NCBI RefSeq assembly: GCF_003121625.1
Contig: NZ_QDDJ01000007.1
Span: 124,001 to 188,000, forward strand
Length of the DNA stretch: 64,000 nt
Reading direction: 5' to 3'
Source: Ornithinimicrobium cavernae
Lineage (GTDB): Bacteria > Actinomycetota > Actinomycetes > Actinomycetales > Dermatophilaceae
This document shows, one piece after another, positions 1 through 9,335 of this stretch. Position 1 is the first letter of the stretch. Every line of letters begins with the position of its first letter. The position numbers were made by a program, and so were the translations under genes. Below the pieces are notes generated by a model, which worked only from the letters and a program-made list of their open reading frames with translations, was not told the DNA's origin and did not search any database.

Positions 1-539
1 CGCCCGCCGCGCACGTCCACGCCGGCCCCTGAGGGACGGGTGACCCCGGTGCGCGTCCGGCGGACGTCAAGGAGGGCGTGGCCCCCGGTGGACAGCTCGA
101 CGACCTGGGCGACGTCGTGGGTGCGGTAGGGCGACCAGTCCACGGACCCGCTCGGCGTGAGCACGGGACCGTCCGGCGTCGCCGTGAGCTCCACCTGGGA
201 CAGCACCGCGCTCAAGCCCTCGAGGTCGAGGGTGGGCACTGTGAAGCCGTAGACCTCGTGACCGCCGACGGCCACCGCGAAGGCCAGCCCGGAGGCGGGG
301 TCGCCGCCGTAGCGGCCGTGGCGCAGGGTGACCCCGGTGCGCAGCCGCACCTCGTCGGTGAGGGTGCTGCCGCTGACGGACAGGTAGTGCTCCAGGTGAT
401 GGGCCACGCCGCTGTTGACCTCCAGCTCGAGCCCGTCGTGGGCCAGCACGCTGATGGAGGCGGCCGGCGGCAGCCCGGCGGCGGCCGGCACGTCCAGCAG
501 GAGGGTCTCTCCGGTGTGCAGACGTCGTGTGGTGCGCAT
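1..539 (-). CDS. Unrecognised protein, 3' end cut by window edge
   Basis: The minus-strand reading frame opens at an ATG at 539 and runs off the left edge without a stop, giving at least 179 residues. The start reads MRTTRRLHTGETLLLDVPAA, followed by alternating hydrophobic and polar stretches that suggest an all-beta fold. There is no signal peptide, membrane span or motif I recognise. It lies 11 bp downstream of the cell-wall-binding-repeat gene on the same strand, so the two may be cotranscribed. A plus-strand frame over the same bases is Gly/Arg-rich and looks like a shadow. Strand and start are fairly sure; the function is unknown. Confidence 0.6.
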   Translation of the reverse strand, partial: MRTTRRLHTGETLLLDVPAAAGLPPAASISVLAHDGLELEVNSGVAHHLEHYLSVSGSTLTDEVRLRTGVTLRHGRYGGDPASGLAFAVAVGGHEVYGFTVPTLDLEGLSAVLSQVELTATPDGPVLTPSGSVDWSPYRTHDVAQVVELSTGGHALLDVRRTRTGVTRPSGAGVDVRGG

Positions 540-550
540 GGTCACTCCTC

Positions 551-2074
551 TCAGCCGACGTAGCGGCCGAGCTGGTCCAGGACGATGGGGCCGAGGGAGG
601 CGCGGCCACCGATCAGCACCCCCGAGTCGGCGTCGAGGCTGGCGATGGCGGCGCGGCTGCTCTGGGGGAGCCGGTAGGGCTGGGCGAGGAGCACCGGGTT
701 GTGCTCGCCGCCGGCGAAGGCGGAGCCGGCCAGGGCGTCGGGGAAGTCGGTGCCGGTGGCGACGAAGACCCGGCTGCGGTGGTCCGGGAAGGTCCTGGCG
801 ATGAGGGCCGCGGTCTCGTAGCGGTCGGCCCCGGCGATCCTGGTGACGTCCCCGTCGGTGTGTTGGGCGAGCGTGCGGGCCACCGCCTCGGAGACCGCGC
901 CGGAGCCCCCGAGGATGACGATGCGACCGGGGTCGAGCCGGTCAAGGGCCGCCGCCGTGGCGCTCGGCAGCTGGGTCGGGTGGGTCAGCAGCAGCGGCCG
1001 GTCGTTGCGTCCCGCGGCCGCGCCACCGGCCAGCGCGTCCGGGTAGGCGGTGCCGCTGGCGACGTAGACCGTGCTGATCCCGGTCGGATAGGTGTCGGCG
1101 ATCGCACGCGAGGTCTCGTAGCGGTTCTCCCCGGCCAGCCGGGTGACCTCGCCGCTGGTGGCGTGGGTCCGTGCCTGCTCCACCACGGCGGAGCCGACGG
1201 CCCCTGTGCCGCCGAGGACGACGATCCGGGCCGGGTCGAGCCGGTCCAGCTGCGCCGCCACCGGCTGCGGGATGCGGTCCTGCTGCACGAGCAGCACCGG
1301 CGCCTCGTGCTTGGCGGCCAGCGCCGCCCCGGCCAGCGCGTCGGGGAAGTTGGTGCCGTTGGCCAGGTAGACCACGTCCTGGCCCGCGGGGAACTCCGCG
1401 GCGATGCGCGCGGAGGTGTCGTAGCGGTTCTCACCCTGCACGCGGCTCACCGCGGCGCGCCGGCAGGTGTAGATCTGGATGTTGTCGACCTCCCACCACT
1501 GGGTCGCCCCGATCTGGTGGCGGTGCTGGAACCACGGGCCGAGACGGCCCGACTCGTCCTTCGTCGCGGCGGTGATGTCGAAGACCTTGCCGCGCCAGGA
1601 CTCGGTGTTGGCCGCGGCCTGGAGGGACACCGAGTTCACGTCGGCGCGGGAGTAGCCCGAGGACTGCACGTTGCCCCGCGAGAGGAAGGCGAGCATCGTG
1701 TGGGCTCCCACCGGAGCCTGGGCCCAACGGGTGAAGAACCAGTCCTCGCTGTCCCCCGAGTTGACCTCCGAGCGCGCGGCGGCGCCGACCAGGCCCCGGG
1801 TGACCAGCCGCCAGCCGTTGTTGAAGCCGGCGTGGGGCACGCCCTTGCCGAAGCCCTCGGTCATCAGGGTCGCGTTGCGGCTGTGGCCCTCGGGGCAGGG
1901 CGCCTCACCGGCCAGCCCACCCGCCCACGACACGGCCTGGCGGCTCTCGTCGGGTGAGGCGGCGCCCCCGGGTGGTGGTGCCGTGCTGGCTGACCCGGTG
2001 GCCAGGGTGGCGGCCACGATCACCGTGACCAGGGCAGCGACCCCCCGCCGTGCTGTGCGCGTACTGAGCGCCAT
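551..2074 (-). CDS. Secreted protein with three cell-wall-binding (CWB2) repeats
   Basis: This is a 507-residue exported protein. The N-terminus (MALSTRTARRGVAALVTVIV) is a typical signal peptide: Arg-rich n-region, hydrophobic core, then Ala/Ser. Residues about 40-210 form an unassigned ectodomain. From about 215 to the end there are three repeats of the PF04122 type, each with a GENRYDTS/GADRYETA opening, a FPDALAG centre and a VVLGGTGAV close. CWB2 modules are known to hold proteins non-covalently on cell-wall polymers. Longer upstream frames lack a plausible start; the ATG at 2074 begins the signal peptide directly. It is transcribed away from the acyltransferase pair and probably acts on, or decorates, the envelope built by this locus. 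Confidence 0.85.
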   Translation of the reverse strand: MALSTRTARRGVAALVTVIVAATLATGSASTAPPPGGAASPDESRQAVSWAGGLAGEAPCPEGHSRNATLMTEGFGKGVPHAGFNNGWRLVTRGLVGAAARSEVNSGDSEDWFFTRWAQAPVGAHTMLAFLSRGNVQSSGYSRADVNSVSLQAAANTESWRGKVFDITAATKDESGRLGPWFQHRHQIGATQWWEVDNIQIYTCRRAAVSRVQGENRYDTSARIAAEFPAGQDVVYLANGTNFPDALAGAALAAKHEAPVLLVQQDRIPQPVAAQLDRLDPARIVVLGGTGAVGSAVVEQARTHATSGEVTRLAGENRYETSRAIADTYPTGISTVYVASGTAYPDALAGGAAAGRNDRPLLLTHPTQLPSATAAALDRLDPGRIVILGGSGAVSEAVARTLAQHTDGDVTRIAGADRYETAALIARTFPDHRSRVFVATGTDFPDALAGSAFAGGEHNPVLLAQPYRLPQSSRAAIASLDADSGVLIGGRASLGPIVLDQLGRYVG

Positions 2075-2189
2075 GTCTGCTCCCCGTCGTGAACTGCGTG
2101 CCCGTCTCTGCACCCCAGACGCTACCGGGTGGTCAGAAGGTTGCACAGGAAAAAGTTGAGGTCCCTCCGGGCCCCCGCGACACCGCATA

Positions 2190-2201
2190 CGGACCGGTCC
2201 G
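2190..2201. promoter_or_regulatory. Palindrome between divergent genes
   Basis: The 183-bp gap between the divergent genes starting at 2074 and 2258 holds the perfect 12-bp palindrome CGGACCGGTCCG. Its position between two divergent starts suits a shared operator, but GC-rich palindromes of this length also occur by chance. Nothing else stands out in the gap. Confidence 0.25.
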
Positions 2202-2257
2202 ATCCGTCGCCCGTGAGACGATATGCGCTGCCCCGAGACCCCGACCTGACCTGCTGA

Positions 2258-4558
2258 GTGACTGCCCCCAGTTCTGAGAACGTGCAGCAGACCCGCCGAC
2301 CGCGCCACAGCCGCGGCAGCGGGTCTACTGGTGGGTCCCCCTTCCGGGGCGACATCGAGGGGTTGCGGGCGATCGCGGTGCTGCTCGTCCTCGTCTACCA
2401 CGCCGGCGTCGCCGAGGTCTCCGGCGGCTTCGTCGGGGTCGACGTCTTCTTCGTCGTCTCGGGCTTCGTGATCACCAACCAGCTCGTGCGCGAGGTCGAG
2501 TCGACCGGCCGGCTGTCGCTGTGGGGCTTCTACGGCCGCCGGGCCAAGCGCCTGCTGCCGGCGGCCGGTCTGGTGCTGGTCACCACCTCGGTCGTGGCGT
2601 GGCTGATGGCCTCGCGGGTGCAGTGGCAGACGATCGGCGGGGACATCGCGGCGGCCGCGGCGTACGTCGTGAACTGGGGTTTCGCGGCCCGCTCCGTGGA
2701 CTACCTGGCCGAGGACGTGCAGCCCTCGCCGGTCCTGCACTTCTGGTCACTCGCGGTGGAGGAGCAGTTCTACCTCCTGTGGCCGGTGCTCATCCTCGGC
2801 CTGCTCGCCCTGGCGCGGCTGCCGTGGCGGCGCCGCACGGCCGCCGGGGACGACGAGGTCTCCCCGGGGCCGGTGCAGGGTCGCCTGGCGCTGGGGCTCC
2901 TCGTCGTGCTCGTCCTGCCCTCCTTCCTGTTCTCGGTGCTCTACACGCAGCAGGCGCCGAGCGAGGCCTTCTTCATCACCCCGACGCGCCTGTGGGAGCT
3001 CGGCCTGGGGGCCCTGGTGGCGCTCGGGGCGGGGGTCTTCGAGTCCTGGGGCCGGTTCGTCGCGGGGCTGGTCGCCTGGCTCGGCCTGGGGGTGCTGCTG
3101 TCCAGCGCCTTCCTGGTCGACGCGACGACCGCCTGGCCCGGGTATGCCGCTCTGGCACCCGTGCTGGGGACGGCGGCGGTCATCGCGGGAGGCTTCCGGG
3201 CGAGACGGTGGGGACCCGCCGGCCTGCTGGGCCTGCGGCCGTTCGTGTGGGTCGGCGGGCTCTCCTACTCGTTGTACCTGTGGCACTGGCCGCTGCTGCG
3301 GTTCTGGGAGTGGGAGTTCGGCACACCGTCGGTGTGGCAGGGCCTGGTCATCGTGGCGGCGTCCTTCCTGCCGGCCTGGCTCGCCTACACCTTCGTGGAG
3401 ACCCCGGTCCGGCACGCCCCCGCCCTGAGCGCACGGCCGCGGTATGCCCTGTCCGTCGGCGCCAACTGCTCCCTGGCCGCCCTCCTGGCAGGGGTGCTGC
3501 TCGTCCTCGGCGCCCTCGGGGGGACCTCGGGGGGCGGGCAGTCGACCGGTGCCGGCTGGTCGACGGACGGCTCGGCCGCCACCGCGCCCGGCGGGCAGGC
3601 CGAGGAGCCGTCCGGTGCGGACGACCCCGGGTCGGCGGGCGACCCGCAGGAGCCGGGGACGACGGGCCCGCCCCTGCCGGGGGAGGAGCAGCCCGGCGAC
3701 GAGCCGTTCTTCGACCGCCTCACCCCGGACCCGCTGGAGGCGACGGCCGACGTGCCCGGGCTGTATGCGTCCGGGTGCCAGATCCGTCAGGACGACGACA
3801 GCTCCGAGCCGTGCGACTTCGGCGACCTCGACAGCGACGTGGTCGTGGCCGTCGTGGGCGACTCCAAGGCGGCCCAGTGGATCCCGGCGCTGGAGCGGAT
3901 CGGTGAGGAGCAGGGCTGGCTGATCCGCACCTACACCAAGCAGACCTGCGCCTTCGCGGACGTCCTGCAGCTCACCCCCCAGGGGGAGCCCTACACCACG
4001 TGCCGGGACTGGGGGCGCGACGTCCTGGAGCGGCTGACCGGTGAGGAGCGCCCCACCGTCGTCCTCGCCTCCGGAGTCCGCAGCGAGGCGCTGCCGACCG
4101 ACGACGCCACCACGGAGTCCACGCAGGCCCTGGTCGACGGTTACGTGCGCTACTGGTCGGCCCTGCGTGAGGAGGGGGTCGGCGTGATCGCGCTGTCCGA
4201 CACGCCGTCACCGGACGGGGACGTGGGGCCCGTGTACGAGTGCGTCGACGAGCACCGGGACGACCCCGGCGCGTGCTCCTGGCCCTACGATCCCTCGCCC
4301 GGCACGGAGGCGCTGCAGGAGGCGGTCAACCAGGTCGAGGGGGCCCAGTTCGTCGACATGGGGCCGTGGGTGTGCCCGGGAGGCACCTGTGTGGGGGACT
4401 ATCGGAACGTGATGACCTATCGACAGGGCTCGCACATCACCGCGACCTTCGCCGAGGTGCTCGCCGAACCGCTGGCGGCCTACCTGGCGCCGCTGGTGGA
4501 GACCTTCGCCGCCGATCCACCGGGCGACGAGGGCCGGGGCGAGGGCCCGGCCGGATGA
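2258..4558 (+). CDS. OafA-like membrane O-acyltransferase with SGNH domain (copy 1)
   Basis: A 766-residue acyltransferase-3 family protein starting at GTG 2258. Residues about 25-400 carry roughly ten membrane spans with the family landmarks: FRGDIEGLRAIAVLLVLVYH near the start (catalytic-type His), the FFVVSGFVIT segment, GRRAKRLLPA, and SLAVEEQFYLLWP. A Gly/Ser/Pro-rich linker (about 415-485) leads to an extracytoplasmic SGNH-like esterase domain with VVGDSKAAQW as the GDS block and a terminal RQGSHIT block supplying the catalytic-type His. Relatives transfer acetyl or similar groups to surface polysaccharides or peptidoglycan. Its stop overlaps the start of a paralogous gene by ATGA, so the two are translationally coupled. 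The acceptor glycan is not known. Confidence 0.88.
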   Translation: MTAPSSENVQQTRRPRHSRGSGSTGGSPFRGDIEGLRAIAVLLVLVYHAGVAEVSGGFVGVDVFFVVSGFVITNQLVREVESTGRLSLWGFYGRRAKRLLPAAGLVLVTTSVVAWLMASRVQWQTIGGDIAAAAAYVVNWGFAARSVDYLAEDVQPSPVLHFWSLAVEEQFYLLWPVLILGLLALARLPWRRRTAAGDDEVSPGPVQGRLALGLLVVLVLPSFLFSVLYTQQAPSEAFFITPTRLWELGLGALVALGAGVFESWGRFVAGLVAWLGLGVLLSSAFLVDATTAWPGYAALAPVLGTAAVIAGGFRARRWGPAGLLGLRPFVWVGGLSYSLYLWHWPLLRFWEWEFGTPSVWQGLVIVAASFLPAWLAYTFVETPVRHAPALSARPRYALSVGANCSLAALLAGVLLVLGALGGTSGGGQSTGAGWSTDGSAATAPGGQAEEPSGADDPGSAGDPQEPGTTGPPLPGEEQPGDEPFFDRLTPDPLEATADVPGLYASGCQIRQDDDSSEPCDFGDLDSDVVVAVVGDSKAAQWIPALERIGEEQGWLIRTYTKQTCAFADVLQLTPQGEPYTTCRDWGRDVLERLTGEERPTVVLASGVRSEALPTDDATTESTQALVDGYVRYWSALREEGVGVIALSDTPSPDGDVGPVYECVDEHRDDPGACSWPYDPSPGTEALQEAVNQVEGAQFVDMGPWVCPGGTCVGDYRNVMTYRQGSHITATFAEVLAEPLAAYLAPLVETFAADPPGDEGRGEGPAG

Positions 4559-6774
4559 CGGCGGCCACCGCCACCCCCGCGACCGGGGAACGGGTCACCG
4601 GCTCGCGGTTCCGCAAGGACGTGGAGGGCCTCCGGGCCGTCGCGGTGCTGCTCGTGCTCGCGTACCACGCCGGGGTGCCGTGGCTCAGCGGCGGCTTCAT
4701 CGGCGTGGACGTCTTCTTCGTCGTCTCGGGGTTCGTCATCACCAACCAGCTGGTGCGCGAGGTCGAGGCCACCGGGCGGGTCCACCTGCTCGGCTTCTAC
4801 GGGCGCCGGGCCAAGCGGCTGCTGCCCGCCTCCGCCCTCGTCCTGGTCGTCACCGCCGTGGCGTCGTGGCTGCTCACCTCGCGGGTCCAGTGGCAGAGCA
4901 TCGGCGGGGACATCGCCGGCTCCGCCGTCTACCTCGTCAACTGGGTGTTCGCGGCCCGCTCGGTGGACTACCTGGCGGAGGACGTCGAGCCGTCCCCGGT
5001 CCTGCACTTCTGGTCGCTCGCGGTGGAGGAGCAGTTCTACCTGCTCTGGCCGCTGGTCCTCATCGGCCTGGTGCTCCTGCTGCGCCGGCGGGCCCGGCGC
5101 TCCGGCGCTCGCGGCGCGAGCGGGGCCGCCGTGTCCCGGCGGTCGCTGGCGGCCGGCCTGCTCGCGGTGATCGTCGTGCCGTCGCTGGTGTTCTCGGTGG
5201 TGTTCACGGCCCTGCAGCCCGCAGCGGCGTTCTTCGTCACCCCGACCCGGCTCTGGGAGCTGGGTGCGGGGGCGCTGGTGGCGCTCGGCGCGGGCACGTT
5301 CGGCAGGTGGCGGCAGCGGACGGGCGCCCTGGTCGCCTGGGTCGGGCTGCTGGTGCTCGCGGCCAGCTCGGTGGCCGTCACGAGCAGCACGCCGTGGCCG
5401 GGGGCGGCCGCCCTGGCTCCGGTCCTGGGCACCGCAGCCATCATCGCCGGTGGCTTCAGCTGCCGGCGGATGGGGGTCGCCGGCCTGCTGGGGCTGCGTC
5501 CCCTGGTCTGGGTCGGCGGGCTGTCGTACTCGTTGTACCTGTGGCACTGGCCGTTGCTGCGGTTCTGGGAGTGGGAGCTCGGGACCCCGTCTGCCGTGCA
5601 GGGCCTCGTGGTGGTGGCCTTCTCGTTCCTCCCGGCGTGGCTCTCCTACCGTTACGTGGAGTCCCCGATCCGCCACGCCCGGGCCCTCAACCTCTCCCCG
5701 CGCTACGCCCTGTCGGTGGGGGTCAACGCCACCCTCGTGGCGCTGGTCGCCGGACTGGCGCTCGGGCAGGGCGGCACCCTCGGCCCGTCGGCGGCAGCAC
5801 GGCCCACGGGCGCCACCTGGTCCGGCTCGGCCGCGGGGGACGGCGCGTCACCGCCGGACGCGGACCCGTCCGGACCGTCGCTGGCCGGTGAGGTCGTGGC
5901 GCTGCCGCACCCGAGCTCGGAGAAGCCGGGTGACGAGCCGTTCTTCGACCGGGTGACACCGGACCCGGCGTCGGCGACCAGCGACCTGCCGGCCCTGTAC
6001 GACCTGGACTGCGCCAGCGAGGTCACCGATGCCACGGTGCGGATGTGTGAGCGGGGAGCTGCCGACGGGGACGTCGTGGTGGCGGTCGTCGGCGACTCCA
6101 AGGTCGGGCAGTGGCTGCCGGCACTAGAAGAGATCGCGGCCGACCGCGGCTGGCTGCTGCGGGTCTACACCAAGAGCGGCTGCACCTTCACCGCGGCGAC
6201 GATCGTGCTGCCCGAGACCGGAGAGCCGTTCACATCCTGCCGGACCTGGTCCGACGAGGTCTTCCAACGGATCACGGGCCCTGAGCTGCCGGACGTCGTG
6301 GTGACCTCCGGTCTGCGTGGTGAGGCCCTGGACGCCTCGGGCGAGGTCACCGAGGACGCCATGGTCGAGGGCTACACGGCCTACTGGACGGCTCTCGGGG
6401 CCGAGGAGGTCCCGGTCATCGCGATCTCCGACAGCCCGCAGCCCCGCGGCGAGGTCCGCAGCTACCAGTGTGTGGCGGACGCGCCGGACGACGTCGCGTC
6501 CTGCGACTGGCCCGCGGGGGACGGGAGCGGCTCGCCCGCCCTGCGCGCCGCCGCCCAGCAGGTGGACACCGCCGAGTACGTCGACATGAACCCGTGGGTC
6601 TGTCCGGAGGGAACCTGCCCCGCGGTCTACCGCAACGTGCTCACCTATCGACAGGGTTCCCACATCACGGCGACGTTCGCCGAGGTGCTGAGCGAGCCCC
6701 TCGCCGGCTACCTGGTGCCGCTGGTGGAGGGCGCCGGGCCGTCCGGCGACCCGGAGACGTCCCCCGGTCGCTGA
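4555..6774 (+). CDS. OafA-like membrane O-acyltransferase with SGNH domain (copy 2)
   Basis: A 739-residue paralogue of the preceding gene. The ATG at 4555 overlaps the upstream TGA (ATGA); a longer frame opening at 4240 is out-of-frame shadow inside copy 1. The same blocks recur: FRKDVEGLRAVAVLLVLAYH, FFVVSGFVIT, GRRAKRLLPAS, SLAVEEQFYLLWP, a linker, then VVGDSKVGQW and YRQGSHITATFAEVL. Residue identity to copy 1 looks very high in the membrane half and clearly lower in the linker and SGNH domain. This suggests a tandem duplication whose soluble domains have diverged, perhaps for different donors or positions on the polymer. Confidence 0.88.
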   Translation: MTAATATPATGERVTGSRFRKDVEGLRAVAVLLVLAYHAGVPWLSGGFIGVDVFFVVSGFVITNQLVREVEATGRVHLLGFYGRRAKRLLPASALVLVVTAVASWLLTSRVQWQSIGGDIAGSAVYLVNWVFAARSVDYLAEDVEPSPVLHFWSLAVEEQFYLLWPLVLIGLVLLLRRRARRSGARGASGAAVSRRSLAAGLLAVIVVPSLVFSVVFTALQPAAAFFVTPTRLWELGAGALVALGAGTFGRWRQRTGALVAWVGLLVLAASSVAVTSSTPWPGAAALAPVLGTAAIIAGGFSCRRMGVAGLLGLRPLVWVGGLSYSLYLWHWPLLRFWEWELGTPSAVQGLVVVAFSFLPAWLSYRYVESPIRHARALNLSPRYALSVGVNATLVALVAGLALGQGGTLGPSAAARPTGATWSGSAAGDGASPPDADPSGPSLAGEVVALPHPSSEKPGDEPFFDRVTPDPASATSDLPALYDLDCASEVTDATVRMCERGAADGDVVVAVVGDSKVGQWLPALEEIAADRGWLLRVYTKSGCTFTAATIVLPETGEPFTSCRTWSDEVFQRITGPELPDVVVTSGLRGEALDASGEVTEDAMVEGYTAYWTALGAEEVPVIAISDSPQPRGEVRSYQCVADAPDDVASCDWPAGDGSGSPALRAAAQQVDTAEYVDMNPWVCPEGTCPAVYRNVLTYRQGSHITATFAEVLSEPLAGYLVPLVEGAGPSGDPETSPGR

Positions 6775-6789
6775 TGCCGACGGCCGCGG

Positions 6790-8769
6790 TCAGGGGCTGA
6801 GCAGGCCGGGGAGCAGCTCCTCCAGCTCGAGGACCTGCGCCTCGCTGAGCCCGGGAGCCGGCACCCAGCGCGGACCGGTGCCCCACCAGGCCCGGCAGGT
6901 GTCGCTCACCGCGAGCAGGTCGATCGGCAGGCCCGAGGTGTCCGGTGCCAGGACCCGGGGTGAGAGCCACACCTCGACCTGACCGGCCCGGAGACGGCAG
7001 GGCTGCGCCTCGGCCAGGAGCAGGACCCCGGGGTCCAGCACGACGAGCCGCTCGACCCGGACCTCGTCCAACCGGGTCAGTGGCACGACGGCACCCTCGG
7101 AGGCGATGAGGCGGTCGAACCACGCGTCGTGCATCTCCGGGCGCTTCCTCCGCACTGGTGGGGCGGCCGTCTCCAGGTGCCACAGGCCGACCCGCGGCTC
7201 GCGGGGCTCGCCCAGCTCGCGCCAGAGGTGCCCGTCGGCGCCGGCCCCGGACTCACGCGGGTCGGCCGAGAGGTCGCCGAGGTAGGCCACGGGCACCGTG
7301 TCCCAGTCGGGGTAGTGGTCGAGCCCGCGCAGGAACGAGCGCGGGACGGGGCAGCCGAGCTGGTCGTCGGGGCCGAGGACGGCCGAGGTCGCTGGCGGGC
7401 CGCCCTCCCGGTCGGTCGTGAGCCTGCGGTGCCACGCCCGGTAGCTTCCCTTGAACACCAGCCGCTCCGGCGTGGACCACTGGTAGGTGAAGTCACCGCG
7501 GGAGAGGGTGCCCGTGCGCAGCCGGGTGATGGCCAGCGGCGTGCCGGTGTCCAGGACCGGACCGGCGAGACAGGTGACCCGTTCGGCATACTCCGAGTCC
7601 GCCCCCTTCCGGATCGCCCCGAACGGACCGATCCGGTCGATCACGCTGCGGCGCACCATCAGGCTGGAGGCGTTGTCGCGGACCGAGCGGTAGCCGAACC
7701 ACTGGTGGGTCAGGTCGTCCTTGGCCCGCACGGCGAGGCTCCGGCTCGCTGCCGCCTCCGCGTCGGCGGTGAGCAGACGTGCCTGGTGCTCGATCCGTCG
7801 CGGGTGCGACCAGTCGTCGGCGTCCTGGAAGGTGACCAGCTCCCCGCGGGCCTGCTCCAGGGCGGCGTTGCGTCCGAGGTAGCTGCCACCGTTGCGCGGC
7901 ATCCGCACCAGCCGGGCCCGGTCGTCGGAGGCGACCGCGCGCTCGAAGAGCTCCTCGTGGTCCGGTCCCGAGGCGTCGTCCACCACGAGGATCTCGAGGT
8001 CGCCCCACGTCTGGTTGCTGATCGAGGCGAGGGAGGTCAGCAGTCCCTCGTCCGGCCGGTAGCACGGCATGATCACCGTGACCAGCGGTCCCGGGCCCGC
8101 GGTGCCCCTCAGTCCCGGGTCGGCCCGTAGCCGGTCGAACAGGTGGGTCGCCTCGCCGGAGACCTGGACCGGCTCGAGACCCGCGTCCACGAACCGGGAG
8201 GTCAGCAGGTGCACCCAGCGCTGGTGGTCCGCCAGGGCGACGGCTCCACCGGCGAGGTGCGGGTTGGCCAGGTCGACCTCGACGTCGTGCCGCACCGGCG
8301 CGGCCAGCCGGTTCAGGTCGGGCAGGACCCGGCGCAGGCGGTCGTGTCGCCCGGTGAGGAGGAAGGCCTGGGCGAGGGCCTGGTGGTGGATCGGCGCACA
8401 GTCGCCCAGGGCGTCGGCGGCCCACAGCTCCTCATAGAGGTCGGCCGCGGCGACCAGGTCCTCGACCGAGCGTCCCGTGCCCGCGAGCGCGAGGGCGAGC
8501 GCGGCGGCCGGGGCCGTCCGCCCGGGGGCGAACCGGATGGTGCCCAGCCCCAGCAGCTGGTCGACGGTGAGGGACCCACCGGTCGCGGTCAGGGCCAGCG
8601 CGTCGAGGACCACCGGGGACCTCGTGCGCAGCGCGAGGTGGGCCAGGGCATCGGGGTGCTCGCCCCGCCGCCACAGCTGCCAGGCCGTGCGGTACCCGGG
8701 CCCGTGCACCGGCTGGACCGGGTGCGTCGCTCCAGGACCTCGGGGGCGGTCCAGCATGCTCGTCTCCAT
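6790..8769 (-). CDS. Large protein with family 2 glycosyltransferase domain
   Basis: A 659-residue protein starting METSMLDRP at 8769 (the Met at codon 5 is an alternative start). Residues about 1-225 are Ala/Leu-rich and helical, resembling a TPR-like leader. Residues about 226-340 are a GT-A fold glycosyltransferase: GPLVTVIMPCYRPDEG, then LEILVVDDASGP, then NGGSYLGRNAAL, and QDADDW as the metal-binding DxD-type motif. About 300 C-terminal residues have no assigned domain. There is no signal peptide, so it is probably cytoplasmic or peripheral. The helical leader followed by a GT2 domain recurs in the 1069-residue protein at 9332, implying a shared ancestor. Confidence 0.8.
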   Translation of the reverse strand: METSMLDRPRGPGATHPVQPVHGPGYRTAWQLWRRGEHPDALAHLALRTRSPVVLDALALTATGGSLTVDQLLGLGTIRFAPGRTAPAAALALALAGTGRSVEDLVAAADLYEELWAADALGDCAPIHHQALAQAFLLTGRHDRLRRVLPDLNRLAAPVRHDVEVDLANPHLAGGAVALADHQRWVHLLTSRFVDAGLEPVQVSGEATHLFDRLRADPGLRGTAGPGPLVTVIMPCYRPDEGLLTSLASISNQTWGDLEILVVDDASGPDHEELFERAVASDDRARLVRMPRNGGSYLGRNAALEQARGELVTFQDADDWSHPRRIEHQARLLTADAEAAASRSLAVRAKDDLTHQWFGYRSVRDNASSLMVRRSVIDRIGPFGAIRKGADSEYAERVTCLAGPVLDTGTPLAITRLRTGTLSRGDFTYQWSTPERLVFKGSYRAWHRRLTTDREGGPPATSAVLGPDDQLGCPVPRSFLRGLDHYPDWDTVPVAYLGDLSADPRESGAGADGHLWRELGEPREPRVGLWHLETAAPPVRRKRPEMHDAWFDRLIASEGAVVPLTRLDEVRVERLVVLDPGVLLLAEAQPCRLRAGQVEVWLSPRVLAPDTSGLPIDLLAVSDTCRAWWGTGPRWVPAPGLSEAQVLELEELLPGLLSP

Positions 8770-8918
8770 CGGGTCGGCACCGGGGCGGCGACAACGGTGC
8801 CGCCGTGCCCGGTGGGTTGTGCGGGCACCGGAAACGTTACGGGGTAGCGTGCTGGCGACACGATCAGGCTCGCGGCGTGCGCGGAAGCGCCGGGCCGGAC
8901 GGACCGAGGAGGCCCACG

Positions 8919-9335
8919 GTGAGATCCAAGTTCCTGCTGGCGGGGGGCGCCCTCTCGGTCGTCCTCACGGCCGCGGCCGTGCTCGGCGCGGTCCAGGAGT
9001 GGTGGTGGCTCGTCGTCGCTGCGGGCATGGTGCTGCTCAGCGTGACCCTCATCATCGCGATGGACGCCGACCGTCGCGCCCGCGCCCTGCGCCCCTACAT
9101 CCGTGGTGAGGTCAGCAAGAACGGCAAGAGCGCCTTGCCTCCCGCGCTGGAGGCCCCGCCCGTGTCCGAGGTGGACGTCGTGGGCACGGTGCGCGTCCTG
9201 CAGGCGCAGTTCACCGGTCGGCTGGACCGGATGCAGGCCTCCCTCGACCAGGCCGTCGCGCAGCTGCGCGACGTGGCCGACCGTGAGCCGTCGGCCGCGC
9301 AGAGCCCTCCGACCCCGGAGAGCGACCAGGCGTGA
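8919..9335 (+). CDS. Small membrane protein with two predicted spans
   Basis: A 138-residue protein. I place the start at GTG 8919 because GGACCGAGGAGG lies just upstream and the product (VRSKFLLAGGALSVVLTAAA) begins with a membrane span; the frame continues upstream to 8805 but that part looks non-coding. Two hydrophobic segments (about 5-25 and 28-48) are followed by a soluble tail with a helix-forming stretch (LQAQFTGRLDRMQASLDQAVAQL). Its stop overlaps the next gene's start (GTGA), so it is coupled to the large glycosyltransferase and may anchor or assist it. I recognise no family. Confidence 0.65.
   Translation: MRSKFLLAGGALSVVLTAAAVLGAVQEWWWLVVAAGMVLLSVTLIIAMDADRRARALRPYIRGEVSKNGKSALPPALEAPPVSEVDVVGTVRVLQAQFTGRLDRMQASLDQAVAQLRDVADREPSAAQSPPTPESDQA

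Noticed and set aside
551-2740. A 729-codon reading of the cell-wall-binding-repeat gene
   Set aside because: The upstream 222 codons overlap the divergent acyltransferase gene and lack coding character; the signal peptide begins at 2074.
3500-3680. Gly/Ser/Pro-rich low-complexity stretch as a possible separate repeat element
   Set aside because: It is the linker between membrane and SGNH domains of the acyltransferase and shows no nucleotide-level periodicity.
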